A DNA stretch of 64,000 nt, from the NCBI GenBank assembly GCA_015680685.1, contig MNCI01014407.1, positions 377,361 to 441,360 of the forward strand, read 5' to 3'. The stretch is from Gnetum montanum. Lineage: Eukaryota; Streptophyta; Gnetopsida; Gnetales; Gnetaceae. The notes beneath the pieces were generated by a model. That model saw only the letters and a list, made by a program, of their open reading frames with translations. It was not told the origin of the DNA and ran no database searches. A program made the position numbers and the translations under genes. This document shows, in pieces, positions 32,865 through 45,416 of the stretch (positions within the stretch are counted from its first letter, which is position 1; every line of letters starts with the position of its first letter).

Positions 32865-33618
32865 CAATGCCTACGTGCACAATTGAGAAGAAGTCTATTA
32901 GCAGTCAAGTAGCAAATCTCTTGTAGTCTATTTGAAAGTTAGAGTCTTTTCCAAGTGCCCACAGTAGGAGGTCTAAGTGTGGATAGATCTTTATTCGAGC
33001 ATTGTGTACCTGAGCACACCTTGTGTATGGTAATAAAGACGAGCTCTTTGATTCATCCTTGCAGCACTTGAGATTTGTTTTCTTACACATTTCTTTTATT
33101 TTATTTTCTTATGAGTTTATGTTATTTTATGAACTTTACATTTATGTTATTAGTGTAGTAATTCATTTTGATCAATTAAGCAAATCATTAAATTACATAA
33201 GCACGACCACTTCAAGCATGTGTGTAATGCTTGGTAACCCAGTAACGATTAGTGTTTGGTAATCTCAGCAGTGTTGCACTAGTTCAGGATGTGTACGGAA
33301 AGTGGGAACAGATGCTAGTGTTAGGATTAGTTAGAACTTAGTTAATGAGTAGTTAAGTTAAATTAGTCACTTAGTTACCTCTCTCCTTCTCTACTAGTGC
33401 ATGACATAAAAACATAAAAGCTATAAAAATCATGTGCCTCAAGCTTACTTAACCATACAATTGTGACATACAGGTATGCTTGGGAAGACAATGATCAACC
33501 AACCCATCCTTATTCCACAAGGGCACATAAGCACTTAGTCCTTGGAATTTAACCGGATCATGCGTGAAATGCTCCTATTCATATGGTTGAGCGTAGGGGG
33601 TACCTTGTCACTCATCAT

Positions 33619-33636
33619 TGGCACCATTGCCAGGGA
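33619..33636 (+). promoter_or_regulatory. Element C: primer binding site
   Basis: TGGCACCATTGCCAGGGA differs by three bases from the Athila site TGGCGCCGTTGCCGGGGA. It lies one base after the LTR end. Confidence 0.88.
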
Positions 33637-33753
33637 CTTAGTTGTTTGTGCGCTAATTAGAACTTAGGAAATCATTCACATCATTGGAACAAACCCTTAG
33701 GGTTGGTTGAGAAAATAATAAACAAGAATGCATTACACACTAAACATATAAGT

Positions 33754-35880
33754 ATGTCTCCTTCTTTGTACGAAAGCACCTCACCACCTAGGTCTAAAAC
33801 AGGAAATAGTCGGTGGCGTAATACACATGATGTTGATCCACTAGTCCCTCAACAAGTTTGAGTGCTATATATTCATCCCAATGAGTATATACCAGACTTC
33901 ACATTTATTCTCTATCAAGATGAACAATTGCGTTGGTGAGACTTAGAAGGTAACATAGTGTTACCTCCCAATCATTTAGTCCTGAGCATGCTTTTTCATG
34001 CTCTCACACGAATTAGCATGCTGCACTTACATGTAGAATACGTTGTGCAAGACCATGACTTGAGAGAATATCATCCCATAGAGGCACAACATCAAAGAGA
34101 CTTGCAAGAGGAGAGACATCATATGTCTTTGAAGGGTAAGTGGTCCCAGGATGCCCCACATGTCTTAAGTGAAAATCAGGGTGGTGAACCTACCTCAGGC
34201 AATCGTCCACATAACAATGTTCCTCCCCTTAGCTTTGGCCAAAGGGTTGTGTATCAGAACCTTCATTCCACTATTCATAACCCAGGTTCTGATACCCATT
34301 GGCACTAAGGGTCCAAAAAAGGAACATGAACTCATGATAAAGGTGGACATTCTAATCGCAATCGCAATTAGGGCTGAGACTACAGAAGAGAAGGTAGTAG
34401 ACACCGTCATGATGATGGTTCTCCTTCTTCTTCACCTTCATCATCTCCTTCACCCTCTTCTTCAATATCCAAAAAAGGTCATAAAGAAAAAGATCATGGG
34501 GATAAAGGTAGGCAAAGTGGAAGTCATAGATAAAAAAGCTAGGAAAGGGGACAAGGGCACTCTAGATAGTCATGACATAGAAGAAGGGAGAGTAGGGAAC
34601 AATGTAGGCATCATAGACACCATGGACGAGATGATCATGATGAACCCCTCCTTACTACTTGAAATATGTTGGACATAACTGAGGCTATTAGAATTTCAAC
34701 AAGGCATTAGAAAGATAGCAGGATCAGGAGATTAGATATGAACAACATCCCACGATTTGAAGGGGGATACAACGCTGATCCTCATAATCATTTACAAGCA
34801 TTCCATAATGCATGTGCCTTACAATACATAGAGAATGAATAGTAAAAACTTAAGTTGTTCCCACAGACATTAGTTAAAGAAGCGGAAAGCTGGTACCAGT
34901 CTTTAGAACCGAAATCCATTCATAGATGGAGTACTATGTTAGAACTATTTAAAAAGAAGTACCAAACATACTCTCGAGTGTCAAACCTGCGAAAGCAAAT
35001 CCAAGGCTGTAAACAAGGAGGATATGAATCCTTGGATGCTGCCATGGGATAATACTATGCACTGTTACATCATTGTCCTAGCCATGGTTATTCACAAAGG
35101 GATCAACTACACCATCTTGTGAATGGGCTTAGGCATGAAACGAGAAGAACCCTTGAGACTTATGTCCAAGGAAGACTATCCGAGCTTAGGTCTCATCAAA
35201 TTCAAAGACTATTGGAGCAAGTTGCTAAGGAAGAAGGTGAGCTACTGAAAAGAGAAAGTGTAGAAGAGTATAACCAAGATTCTTTCCTTCGGAAGAGGGG
35301 AGTAAGATTTTGTGAGGATAAAGAAGAGTCACCACTCAAAGAGATGATGAATAGGAAAGCTTTGCCTATCCAAAAGATGACATCAGAAGTTTTGGCAAAG
35401 GTAGACTAAATGTGGGATTTTCTAGACAATAGATTTTAAACTGTTCTTAAAATAGTAGAGGAGTCTAGAGAGCAAGGTAGTGAGAAAAGAAAAAAGAAAA
35501 AGGCTAAACATGCACATAGCAAGGGTAAATGCAAAGTTTCCATCATTGAAGAGGATGTGGATTTAGAAATAGACAATGATAGTGGATGTGAGATATGTCA
35601 ATATGACCATCCTAAGGGATGTTGCCCTATAATCTCACATCTGCAGGAGTCTGGGGTGTATGCACTCAACTCACAATTAAACAAGAGGAAAACACCCTGA
35701 AGGTTACCTTATCCTCAAGGTAACCCAAGGCAGTTCCACCAACCCTTAACATATTACACCAGTGGAACTCTACCACAACCAATTGAGCAATATCAATAGT
35801 GGCAACACCCACAATCATGAGAAATGCCACCACTAAGGCAACAATATCCTTACTGACAACCTAACCCATATGGATATTAC
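33754..35880 (+). pseudogene. Element C: gag
   Basis: It starts at 33,754 (MSPSLYESTSPPRSKTGNSR), continuing to YIPDFTFILYQDEQLRW, a block shared with D at 45,480-45,545 and with E. The capsid core follows at about 34,740-35,400: IPRFEGGYNADPHNHLQAFH and, further on, LVKEAESWYQSL, then LRHETRRTLETYVQGRLSEL. A Cys/His block near 35,590-35,630 (CEICQYDHPKGCCP) is shared with D and E and may be a degenerate zinc knuckle. Stops (33,857; 34,840; 35,050; 35,407) and indels break it. Confidence 0.8.
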
Positions 35881-36740
35881 GTGCAGCAGCCAATCTCCCC
35901 ACGTGACTCTACTAGTTATGTCAATCCTCAACCTCACTACCAAGCCCATAAGTATTATGGGACTGCCTCTTCTATAGGCAATATTCCACAAGCATATCAT
36001 CCTTCTCATCTAGCTGAATCTCTTCCACCAATAGCTCCACTACCACCTACTCTCGTGATGCAAGGTGAAATCCCTCCCCAGCCGCAGCAACATAACATCA
36101 CGAGGGCTATTAACTCTCAACCTACTATTGGTTCCAACAACCACATGAAGAAAAGACCTTTCTTTAGAACCAATAGTCCAACCAAGCCCTTGCAATCACA
36201 AGTGGTTGATTCCTTAGATGCCTCAGTATCAATCAAAAATTTGGATCCCCCTTCAACTCAATCAACACACTCAATGCATACAGTCATGCTAACACATGCT
36301 ATCATTGATTGGATCAAAGCTGGTCACCTTCCTAGGAAATTTTCTGATCCTGGGATTCCTTTCATATACTTACAAATCACTGGAAATGTGTCGTGCAAGG
36401 CTCTTTTGGATTCAAGTTTTAGTGTCAACTTGATTTCGCAAGAAATGTACAAGGCCTGGAACCTGCCTCCATTGAAAAAGAGCAACATTCGTCTAGAGTT
36501 GGCTGACGAGTCCATCATTGTCCCATTGGGACTAGTAGCATACATTGTTACCATTGTTTGTGGGTGGTCATACCTAGTTGACTTCCTAGTGATTTAGGTA
36601 AACAATAGTAAGGGGCACTTCCCAATCATAATGAGAAGAGCATGGCTAAGTACCATTGATGCACGCCTAGGAATCCATGATCTTTTCTTAGAAATATCAA
36701 AGGAAAATGCATGCAATCAGTGTGCATAAGTGATTAACAT
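35881..36740 (+). pseudogene. Element C: Pro-rich linker and protease
   Basis: A long open frame (35,881-36,597) covers a Pro/Gln/Ser-rich linker, then TVMLTHAIIDWIKAGHLPRK, then protease. The catalytic stretch reads ALLDSSFSVNLISQEMY where element D has ALLDLGSRVNMI, so the required Gly after the active-site Asp is lost. KSNIRLELADESIIVPLGLV follows and is shared by the family. It ends in a stop at 36,597 in an otherwise continuing polyprotein. Confidence 0.8.
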
Positions 36741-37009
36741 ACAAAGATGCCCGTATGCAATAGCCACACAATAGGAAGACACCCAGTGGCTAATAGTTGA
36801 TCAAGAAAGCAATTCACTCATATGCATGGAACCAACTGAGGGTTTGACTTGTGCTTACATCGATAGCATAGATGCATTAGAGTAAGTCCACTGCCAACTT
36901 CCAAGTCTTAACCTTGAAAATATCAACAAGGGGAAGTTGGAAATCCCTAGGAAATTTAAGCAAGAGCCCCTTGAGCTAAAACCATTACCCATCGGTATGT
37001 AATACATGT

Positions 37010-38440
37010 TCCTTAAAAATGAAAAATCGGTAATTATCAATGCTAAGCTTGCTCCTCAATAGAAAGAACAACTGCTGAAGATAATAAATAAATGGTCAAA
37101 AGCCTCCGCTTGGTCATATCCCAAATTAACTGGAATAGATCCTAGGATATGCCAACATAGAATTTACACTGATCCCTCCATGAAGCCTCGAAGACAACTG
37201 CAGAGGTGATTGAATCCTAAGTTGAAGTAAGTAGTTAAGAAAGAAATCGAATAGCTTCTTAGGGTTGGGTTCATATACCCCATTACTGATAGCGAATGGG
37301 TTAGCCCCTTAGTTATTATGCCAAGAAAGGGAGGCAAATGGAGGATGTGCATAGATTTTAGGCTACTAAATATGGCAACATTCAAAGATCACTATCCATT
37401 GCTATTTGTCAACGAAGTCTTAGACACCATCGCAAGGCATCCCTATTATAGTTTTCTAGATGGATATAGTAGATATAACCAAATACAAATAGCCCTAGAA
37501 GACTAAGCCAAGACTACATTCACCAGTCCTTGGGGAACGTTCACATACAAATAGATGTCATTTGGCTTCTGCAATATCGCTGCAACATTTCAACAACTAG
37601 TTCTAAGCATATTCCAATAGTAGATAGGGAATGGTGTGGAGGTCTTTATGGATGACTTCTCCACTTATGGAGCAAACTTTGATTAAGCCTTGGACTAGTT
37701 GGAGCAAGTGTTAAAAAGATGTGTAGAAACTAATTTAAGGCTCAACTGGTAGAAAAGCCATTTTGTGATCCAAGAAGGCATAGTACTAGGGCACAAAATC
37801 TCACACATAGGGATAAAGGTAGACCTCAAAAAAATCAAAATTATCCAAGGAATTACCTATTAACCGAAAACTATCAAAGATATTCGATCATTCCTTGAAC
37901 ATACTGGCTACTATAGGAGATTTATTGAGAACTTTTCAAAGGTTGCCAAACCATTGGTGCAATTAACAGAAAAGGACATACCTTTTGAGTGGACCAAGGA
38001 ATGCGAATTAGCTTTCCAAACTTTGAAACAAAAGCTAGTAGAAACACCCATTCTACAAGCTCTTGACTGGTCCAAACCATTCCATATCATGATTGATGTG
38101 TCCAACTGTGCTTTGGGAGCCATACTTACATAGTTAGATGACCATAAGCGTCCTTATTACATCCATTGTACAAGTAGAAGTATTGCTGGTGCATAACTTA
38201 ACTACATTACCACAGAGAAAGAATTAATGGCTTTAGTGTTTGCACTAGAAAAGTTTAAACACTATGTATTGGGACATAAAGTATATAGACATATAGATCA
38301 TAGTGTAATCTGGTTCCTCATGAATAAGCCAATGGTAAGCCCTTGTATCATATGATGGCTTGTAATCTTACAAGAGTTCAATTTAATGATGATCGATCAG
38401 AAGGGAACTGAGAATGTAGTTGCTAATCATTTATCTTAGT
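37010..38440 (+). pseudogene. Element C: RT and RNase H
   Basis: The pre-RT block is MFLKNEKSVIINAKLAPQ. RT has GGKWRMCIDFRLLNMATFKD, then YSFLDGYSRYNQIQIALED (37,325-37,503) and intact VFMDDF at 37,642-37,659. The LGHKISHIGIKVDLKKI stretch precedes the connection domain. RNase H begins near 38,085 (HIMIDVSNCALGAIL) and shows TTEKELMALVFALEKFKHYV near 38,205-38,275. Stops at 37,504, 37,552, 38,131 and elsewhere prevent expression. Confidence 0.88.
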
Positions 38441-38599
38441 TGTGATGAGGATGAGTATCCGATTTTTGATCATTTCCCTGATGAATTCCTCTTTGCTAGT
38501 GTAGTGAATAATCAATCACCCATGGAGACAAACTAGTACAGTAGCATTCTTGCCTATCTCCTCACCCAACAAACACCACAAGAGTTAAACCTTAAGAAG

Positions 38600-39755
38600 A
38601 AACAACAGTTTCTTCACCAAGCCAAGTACTTTATGGAGATCAATGGGAAACTTTACAAAGTATGTCCCAATGGCTTGGTTCAATGGTGTGTTCCTAATAT
38701 AGATCAACTATGAGTTCTCCAAGATGATCATGAGGGTCCTTGTGGGGGTCATTACACTGGGAGATGAATAGCCATCAAGATCTTGCTTGTAAGGTATTAT
38801 TGGCCTACATTATTTCAGGACATCCATAGTTTTGTTTAATCTTGTGAGCTCTGTTAATGTGATGGGGGAATGACTACTAGAATGAAGGGTCTGTAACAAT
38901 GGATTCAACTATTAGAACCCTTCGACATTTGGGAATTGATTTTATGGGGCCGATTACACCAATGTCCAATGGAAAATCTTATATTATTATTGTCGTTGAT
39001 TACCTAACAAAATGAGTCGAAGTAGTTGCTGTTAAAGATTGTACATCATCTACAACTACATGATTTCTTCAACAACAAACCATAAATAGGTTTGTATGAT
39101 GCATGCACTTATTTCAAACAATGATACACACTTCATAGGTGCAACTTTTTAGAAATTAATGCAATGCTTAGGGGTTAAGCATAAATTGACTACACCATAC
39201 CACCCCCAAGTAAACGATCAAATAGAAGTCACCAACAGGGAGATTACTAAGATATTCACAAGAACCATTAGCAAGTTTAGGCGAGATTGGAGCACTAAAC
39301 TAAATGATGCTCTTTGGGCATACTGATCCACATGGAAGCTTCCTAGAGGCTACTCTCCCTATGAGTTAGTGTATGGTAAATTACCAATTCTTCCCATTCA
39401 AACTAAGCTCTATACATTATCCATGACATGTGACCTCAACCTTGACCTTGATCTACCATAGAAACAATGGTTAGTAACCCTTAATGTACTAGATGAAAAC
39501 TAATTAGCTGCCCTATCATCTAACAAATTGCACAAGGCCTTTAATAAACAATGTCATAACCTAAAAATTAGGAAAGTTAAATATTATCCAGGAGATAAGG
39601 TTCTCTACTGGAATCCCACACATGTGCCACAACATACTAAATTTCAAACACTGTGGGAAGGACCTTCTATTATTTATGCAACTTTTCCTTCAGGGGCCAT
39701 GACAATATACAAACCTGAGAGCCCAGATAAGAAACTTTTGGCCAACGTGCAATAA
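38600..39755 (+). pseudogene. Element C: integrase
   Basis: The zinc-binding region spans about 38,700-38,880 (VLQDDHEGPCGGHY). The core has its first Asp near IIIVVDYLTK (38,985-39,010), the second near 39,115 (SNNDTHF), and an intact Glu in NDQIEVTNREITKI at about 39,220. The C-terminus reads DALWAY, PYELVYGKLP, and 39,528-39,755 encodes KAFNKQCHNLKIRKVKYYPG and YKPESPDKKLLANVQ before a natural-looking stop. Confidence 0.85.
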
Positions 39756-39854
39756 ACCAAACCTTTCTAGGAGCTTAGGATAGTTAGTACACATGCTACA
39801 TCTCTTGATGGAAAATCCTACTCACTATTTCAAATCTCCTCCTTCCAACTTAGT

Positions 39855-39868
39855 CATGGGGGAGATGG
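39855..39868 (+). promoter_or_regulatory. Element C: internal purine tract after pol
   Basis: CATGGGGGAGATGG, 100 bases past the integrase stop. It is conserved in position and sequence with B (16,659) and D (51,550). Confidence 0.55.
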
Positions 39869-39869
39869 C

Positions 39870-41765
39870 CACCTATGCTAACCATTCTAGGCCCTCAATT
39901 CTTTTTGAATTTTTTTTTACACATTTTTTTTACACATTCTTTCAACTTTTCTTATTTTTTTTCGTTCATGTTTTTACTATTTCTTTGTTTACTTGATTTA
40001 CTTTTATTCGTCATCTAATAAGTGCTCATGATGTTGGATTGAATTATATTATATTGATTGCTAATGTTTGATTTTTACCTTTGAATTATGATGTTGATAT
40101 TAAGGTATGGTTCTTTTGGTAAAATAGGCAATGAGTCCATGTCGTCTACTCATCCATAAAACTCTATGGTCTCCTTTGGCTTGGAACTTTACAGTCCCCT
40201 TTTTCTAAGTCAACTTGTTAATGAATTAGTGGCTAGGTATTTTTCAAACCAAGGAAAGACTCAAAGGATGTGACTTCAAAGGAATTCGATGCATTGGTGC
40301 TTGCCATTCTCTTCAGTGCTTGGATGCTTTTTCTTGGGTATTTCGACATTCTGACAGTGTTCAAATATCATGGAGCTAAGTGAATAAAAATAATTCTTTG
40401 CATGGTGTGGTTCTCATGCATAAACATAAAAAAAAAGAGAAAAAGGTGAGAATTCAAAGCACACCCCTTAGACATAATAAAGTAATATGGGCTACAAGCA
40501 CTGGTTATGGTACTAGAAAGACATGTTACCCATGCCTTAAGGTTCCCTCTAACTAAGGCCCTTTCTCACTTCCTGCTTCTCCATCTCGCTCTTCTCGGAA
40601 TGGTGGTGACTCTTTGTGGAAGCATTCTTGTTGCTTCAAGTGGATGGATTGGTCAAGTGTGTTGATGCAAGGTCACTAGATGTGGTTTATTTAAGTCTAA
40701 ATTTGGGATGAGTTCTACTCAGTCACACTAACCATGAAATACACAAGGGGCTATACATAATATTGTTCTTGGAATTCCATTTCATTCTCTCCTCTCCATC
40801 TTTCTTTCCATTTTCCACCTCATTGTCAATTTTATCATTAGTTTGTTCTGGGTTGATGCATTATTTTTCTTTGGTGAATTCTTGTGGGTAAGTTTTTAAC
40901 TTTTACTTCCAAATGACATTTCTAGAGCCTACGAACTCTTTGGTTTGTGGGTTTGTTAGGGCATAAAAGGCATGAGCCTGCTTTGGGGAGGACCCATTGG
41001 CATTCTTTTTTGGTGCAATTGTTAACTTCTTGTCCTTAAACATTTTTTGGAATCACTAATTTCTTGTTTCATCCCCATCCATGGCATCCATTTTATTGGT
41101 GTTGTCGTTGTTATTTTTTCCCATCTTTCTTGTTCCTCACATTTTTCCATCTTATAGCTACTGGAGGTTCGCTCTTAATTGTGGGGGCCCTGACACAAAT
41201 TTTTTAATTTTTTCCATTTTACTAATTGCCTAACCCCTACACCTTGGGTAGTTACTAGTGATAAATCTTCAAACTAGTTTCTGCCATAATCACAACTCAG
41301 CTAATGCACTTCATATCGAGGCAAGGTATCAACTGCATTGTGGATTATCTATCTTTGATCATTTGTGACTATGTTGTATGTGTAGATGGTGATCATACAA
41401 ATAATGGACTAGGCTTGGAGGAAGCACTCAGGATGGACTAAAACTAGAGCATTTATGAAAGGAGCAAGTTTGGTGGCATGGCTATGGATAAACAACAGAA
41501 GGCACAATCTCAGCATTGGTGGCAACATGCTCCATCTTCTTTCTCTCTCTCTCTTTCTCTTCAAGCTACCAAATAAAGGCTTGGATGTCATTTATGTACA
41601 AGTGTTCACCACAATGGTCATGAACACTAATGTTGTAATATGCTTATTGATCCATCACTAGGCACATTGAGTTTGTCATCCCATTCCACCATTAGTTGTC
41701 AATTAGTCAATAATCTCATATCTTCCCAATATTTTGTAAGGAACTCGAGGATGAGTTTTCATTTA
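39870..41765 (+). other. Element C: 3' non-coding spacer and env-like remnant
   Basis: Mostly non-coding and collinear with 16,690-18,640 of element B. An AG at 41,383 (GTATGTGTAG) precedes ATGGTGATC, the counterpart of the env-like start of B. Only about 380 bases of that ORF remain before the purine tract, against roughly 1.8 kb in B once the solo LTR is removed, so C has lost most of it. Confidence 0.6.
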
Positions 41766-41777
41766 GTCGTGGGGGTA
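41766..41777 (+). promoter_or_regulatory. Element C: polypurine tract
   Basis: GTCGTGGGGGTA ends exactly at the 3' LTR start and matches the tract of B at 21,561-21,573. Confidence 0.8.
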
Positions 41778-42715
41778 TGATGAGAGAGGTTACTCTAGTG
41801 GTTGATTCGAATTATTAGAGTAGTTACTCTAATTATTAGAGTGGTTACTCTAGTAGTTATTCCAATTATTAGAGTGGTTACTCTAGCGGTTACTCTAGTA
41901 GTTATTTTAATTATTAGAGCAATTACTCTAATTATTAGTCTGTTTGAAAGTTAGAGTATTTTCCAAGTGCCCAAGTGCACATTTGAGAAGAAGTCTTTTA
42001 GCAGTCAAGTAGCAAAACTCTTGTAGTCTGTTTGAAAGTTAGAGTATTTTCCAAGTGCCTGTAGCAAGAGGTCTAAGTATGGATGGATTTTTATTCAAGC
42101 ATTGTGTACCTGAGCACACCTTATGTACGATAATAAAGATCAGCTCTTTGATTCATCCTTGTAGCACTTGAGATTTGTTTTCTTACGCATTTATTTTATT
42201 TTATTTTCTTATGCATTTATTTTATTTTATGCACTTTACATTTATGTTATTAGTGTAGCAATTCATTTTGATTAATTATGAAAATCATTAAATTACACAA
42301 GAATGACCACTTCGAGCATGCATGTAACGCTTGGTAACCTAGTAACAATTAGCATTTGGTAATCTTAGCAGTGTTACAATAGTTCAGGATGTGTACAACA
42401 AGTGGGAACGGATGCTGGTGTTAGAATTAGTTAAAACTTAGTTAATGAGTATTTCAGTAAATTAGTCACTTAGTTACCTCTCTCCTTCCCTACTAGAGTA
42501 GGACATAAAAACATAAAAGCTATAAAAATCATATACCTCGAGCTTACTTAACCATACAATCGTGACATACAAGTAAGCTTGGGAAGACAATGATCAACCA
42601 ACCCTTCATTATTGCACAAGGCCACATAAGCACTTAGTCCTTAGAATTTAATTGGATCGTGCATGAAACGCTTGTGTTCATATGGTTGAGCGTAGGGGTA
42701 CCTCACCACTCATCA
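41778..42715 (+). repeat. Element C: 3' LTR, rearranged
   Basis: It runs from TGATGAGAGA to CACTCATCA (938 bases). Compared with the 5' LTR, the U3 array is shorter, the TATA-containing stretch is absent, and a piece with TCTGTTTGAAAGTTAGAG and TTTTCCAAGTGCC occurs twice (about 41,940 and 42,027). ATAGG follows as the target duplication. Downstream identity with the 5' LTR is clear through R-U5. Confidence 0.93.
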
Positions 42716-42943
42716 ATAGGCTATTTAAAAAGGTGAAGTATTACTTGAGAAAATTTATACACAAGTTATTGAAAAAGGTGGAGTATTACTTGAGAAAATT
42801 CATACAAGTCAACATTTTATAAGCATGCTAACAAAGCTAGTATTATTAAAGAAATTCAAGTGGTACTCAGAATTCTTAGGATGTAGACAAGGTGATGAAA
42901 ATCTTTGGGCAAGGCAAAGTGAGTTTGTTGTCAATGTGGAGAT
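42716..42943 (+). pseudogene. Copia element 1: RNase H end, right part
   Basis: Copia pol resumes after element C: KKVEYYLRKFIQVNIL-type sequence, then SMLTKLVLLKKFKWYSEFLG (42,822-42,890), the standard copia C-terminus (normally ADMLTKxV). It contains an apparent local duplication of GGAGTATTACTTGAGAAAAT (42,735 and 42,780). The copia purine tract (ATGTGGAGATTG) ends at the LTR start. Confidence 0.85.
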
Positions 42944-43453
42944 TGTTAAGTTGACAATAAGTTATCTTCTTCTTCTTATTTTTGCCTTTTCTCTAATGTT
43001 TTCCCCTTTTTTGTTTGATGTTTCCATCTTTGTTTTTGGGAATTTTACTTTTCTATTTTTTGAAAAAATGTTAAGCATAAAATTGAGTTGTTATTTAACT
43101 TAGTGTAACGTGTACTCTCTTATATTTGTAATCTAGGAATTACTAAAGTTAAGCACTAAATATAACTTTTATTTTCATTTACTTGTAATCTCAACATTAT
43201 TAAAGTTAAGCACTAGAAAATCAAGAGAGACTATGCTATAAATATAGGCATAGTATGAGCTTGTTATGTGCAATTAGAGAGAGTGAGAGAAGCCTTGTAC
43301 TCACCAAATCATCCAGATTAAAATTCTTTTGCCTTTCCTTATGGATGTTTTCCTTGACATTGAAGGGTTTTACCATGTAAATCTTATGTGTTTTGTTTTT
43401 CTCTTTATTTTTTACTATTCAATAGATCCTTTGTTTCTGTTGTTTTCCCAACA
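42944..43453 (+). repeat. Copia element 1: 3' LTR
   Basis: It starts TGTTAAGTTGAC directly after the purine tract and ends TTTCCCAACA at 43,453 (510 bases). TGTT...AACA ends and a TATA box (GCTATAAATATAGG, about 43,235-43,248) fit a plant copia LTR. The 5' LTR is missing. Confidence 0.85.
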
Positions 43454-44405
43454 ACTATGAACACAAAGAGAGAGTGGGGAGATAGGAGGAGATCCAAAGA
43501 TATATTGCACAAGAAGATTGTTCACAAGACATTCATTTATATAGGTAGAAATGGAAGTCATCAACTATGCTTCTAAGTGTGACTCAAATTGAACTACTTC
43601 AACCACATATCACCCACAAAGAGAATTTTTGCATGGTTTTACAACTATCTACCAAAGGCTAACACTAAATAATGAGCTATTAGCCTAATGTTAAGATTCT
43701 CAATTTGAAAGCTCCAAGTCATGGATTTAATTTTGATGGACAATGTGAGTTATAAAGTTCTATTTGAACTATATTACAATTATTTCAAGGTTCCAACACC
43801 TCCAAAAGGCTAACACTTATGACCATAATATTTAGCATAATATCTACCTTTTAATGTGTATGATTAAGGTTAGTGGTATCGCTCTTTGTCATGGCAACTT
43901 GACCTACCTACGGAATCCTACCATATTGCTCAAGTTGCGTTTGAATGAGAGTGAAAGTGATAACCAAGCAAGATGACAATTGTGTATTGGGTCCTTAGAG
44001 TTGCTTTAAATTTTTCATAACTTTATTTTACCTTGTGTTAGCTTGAAAGTATAATATGTAGTATGCAATTTCCAAAATGCATGGTCTTTCAGTTATTTTG
44101 CTAAAGCTTGGGCATAATTACTCAAAGGGATTAAGCTATCATTGATGGCCTGACCCCCATAGGATCCATGATCCAATGATATTTAGGTTCTTTCCACATT
44201 AAAGCCTATACAAAATGATTGTAAATAGTTTTTGTCCAAGTTCAGCATCCTAGAAGCATCATGTTCAATTAGGTGGTCTCTATAGATCTATAACAAAGTT
44301 ACTTAAAAGATGCTATGCCTTTTGAATAATGCCAAAATTTAACATAGTTTGCATAATTTTTTAAAACCATAGGCTTGAGTCATACATCTTCCAAACATTT
44401 CCAAT
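43454..44405. other. Unassigned spacer
   Basis: No gene or recognisable element. It does not continue the copia element found right of E, so D and E are not a single simple insertion into that element. Confidence 0.5.
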
Positions 44406-45262
44406 TGATGAATCAGAGATTGGCTGCATCAACTAGGCCCCATCAATGCATGATTTGATGTGTTGATGTGGCCCCATCGATGTAGTGTCTATTTTTTCCT
44501 ATAAATATGCACTCACTCACCATATTTATGACAATCTTTATCATAGTGTAGTAGAGCTCTTGAAGGATTTTTTTCCCCAAAGTTAAAATATTTTCCCAAG
44601 TGCCTGTAGTAGGAGTCATTGAGTGTATAAATCTTTATTCAAGCACTATTGTACCTAAGCATGGTAGTGTGTGCAATAATAAATACAAGCCTTTTCATAA
44701 ACCTTGTAGCACTTTGGCTAGATTAAATATTTTCTTCATGCATTCAATGTTTTTAGTAATATTATTTAATGCTTTTAAGTAATTAAGCCAAATTAATCTA
44801 GATTAAATAGTAATTAATTAAGCACATAAGTATGACTACTTTGAGTATACGCATGACACTTGGTAATCCTAGTAATGCTTAATGTTTGGTAATCCAGCAA
44901 TATTATACATGTTCAAGATGTGCATGGAAAGTGGAAAAAGATGGTTATGTTAGGATTAGTTAGACATTGATTAGTTAGTTAGATTAAATTAGCAAATTAA
45001 ATTACTTCATTCCTTTCTCCTTTATTTTAAGCACTCAAAATATAAAACATAAAAATAATAAAAATCATATAACTCAATTAGACTTAACCATACCTTTGCA
45101 TATTACAAGTGTAATTGGGAAGATAATGAATGATTGTTTGGGCAAGTTCACTTCTTGGAGGCTAGTGCATTAGAAGAAACAGTGTCCATGGAATGCAACT
45201 GGATCACTCATGAATGGTTACTGATTCGTATGGTTGAATATAGGGATATTTTTTGCTCAATA
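44406..45262 (+). repeat. Element D: 5' LTR
   Basis: It runs from TGATGAATCAGAG to GCTCAATA beside the PBS (857 bases). TATA box CTATAAATATG at 44,500. U3 shares CCCCATCAATGCAT(G/C)(A/G)TTTGATG with element E. R-U5 has AATCTTTATTCAAGCA and GCAATAATAAATACAAGC. The LTR ends are decayed forms of TGATGAG/CTCATCA. Confidence 0.85.
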
Positions 45263-45263
45263 T

Positions 45264-45281
45264 TGGTGTTGTTGTTGAGGA
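45264..45281 (+). promoter_or_regulatory. Element D: primer binding site
   Basis: TGGTGTTGTTGTTGAGGA is a decayed TGGCGCCGTTGCCGGGGA; most changes are C to T or G to A, as expected from cytosine methylation and deamination. Confidence 0.75.
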
Positions 45282-45416
45282 TTTGTTTTGCTTAAAACAT
45301 GCATTATCTAGGCATAGTAAAATCATTAACATCGTTGGACAAGTCCTAAGGTCAAAAATCATTCTAAAAATAAATATAATAATTTAAGCACACTTATATA
45401 TTATTTTAATTGCAAA

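Larger units (their letters stand above)
32610..33617 (+). repeat. Element C: 5' LTR
   Basis: It runs from TGATGAGAGC to CACTCATCA (1,008 bases) with perfect TGATGAG/CTCATCA ends. U3 (32,640-32,845) is a hairpin-rich array. The TATA box CTATAAATA is at 32,856-32,864. R-U5 contains ATCTTTATTCGAGCATTG and AATAAAGACGAGC, shared across the family. The PBS follows after one base. Confidence 0.95.

Noticed and set aside
32593-32926. Long frames on both strands translating to repeated VTLIIRVV-type peptides, which look like membrane proteins
   Set aside because: They only translate the AT-rich palindromic U3 array of element C and read through on both strands because the array is nearly self-complementary.
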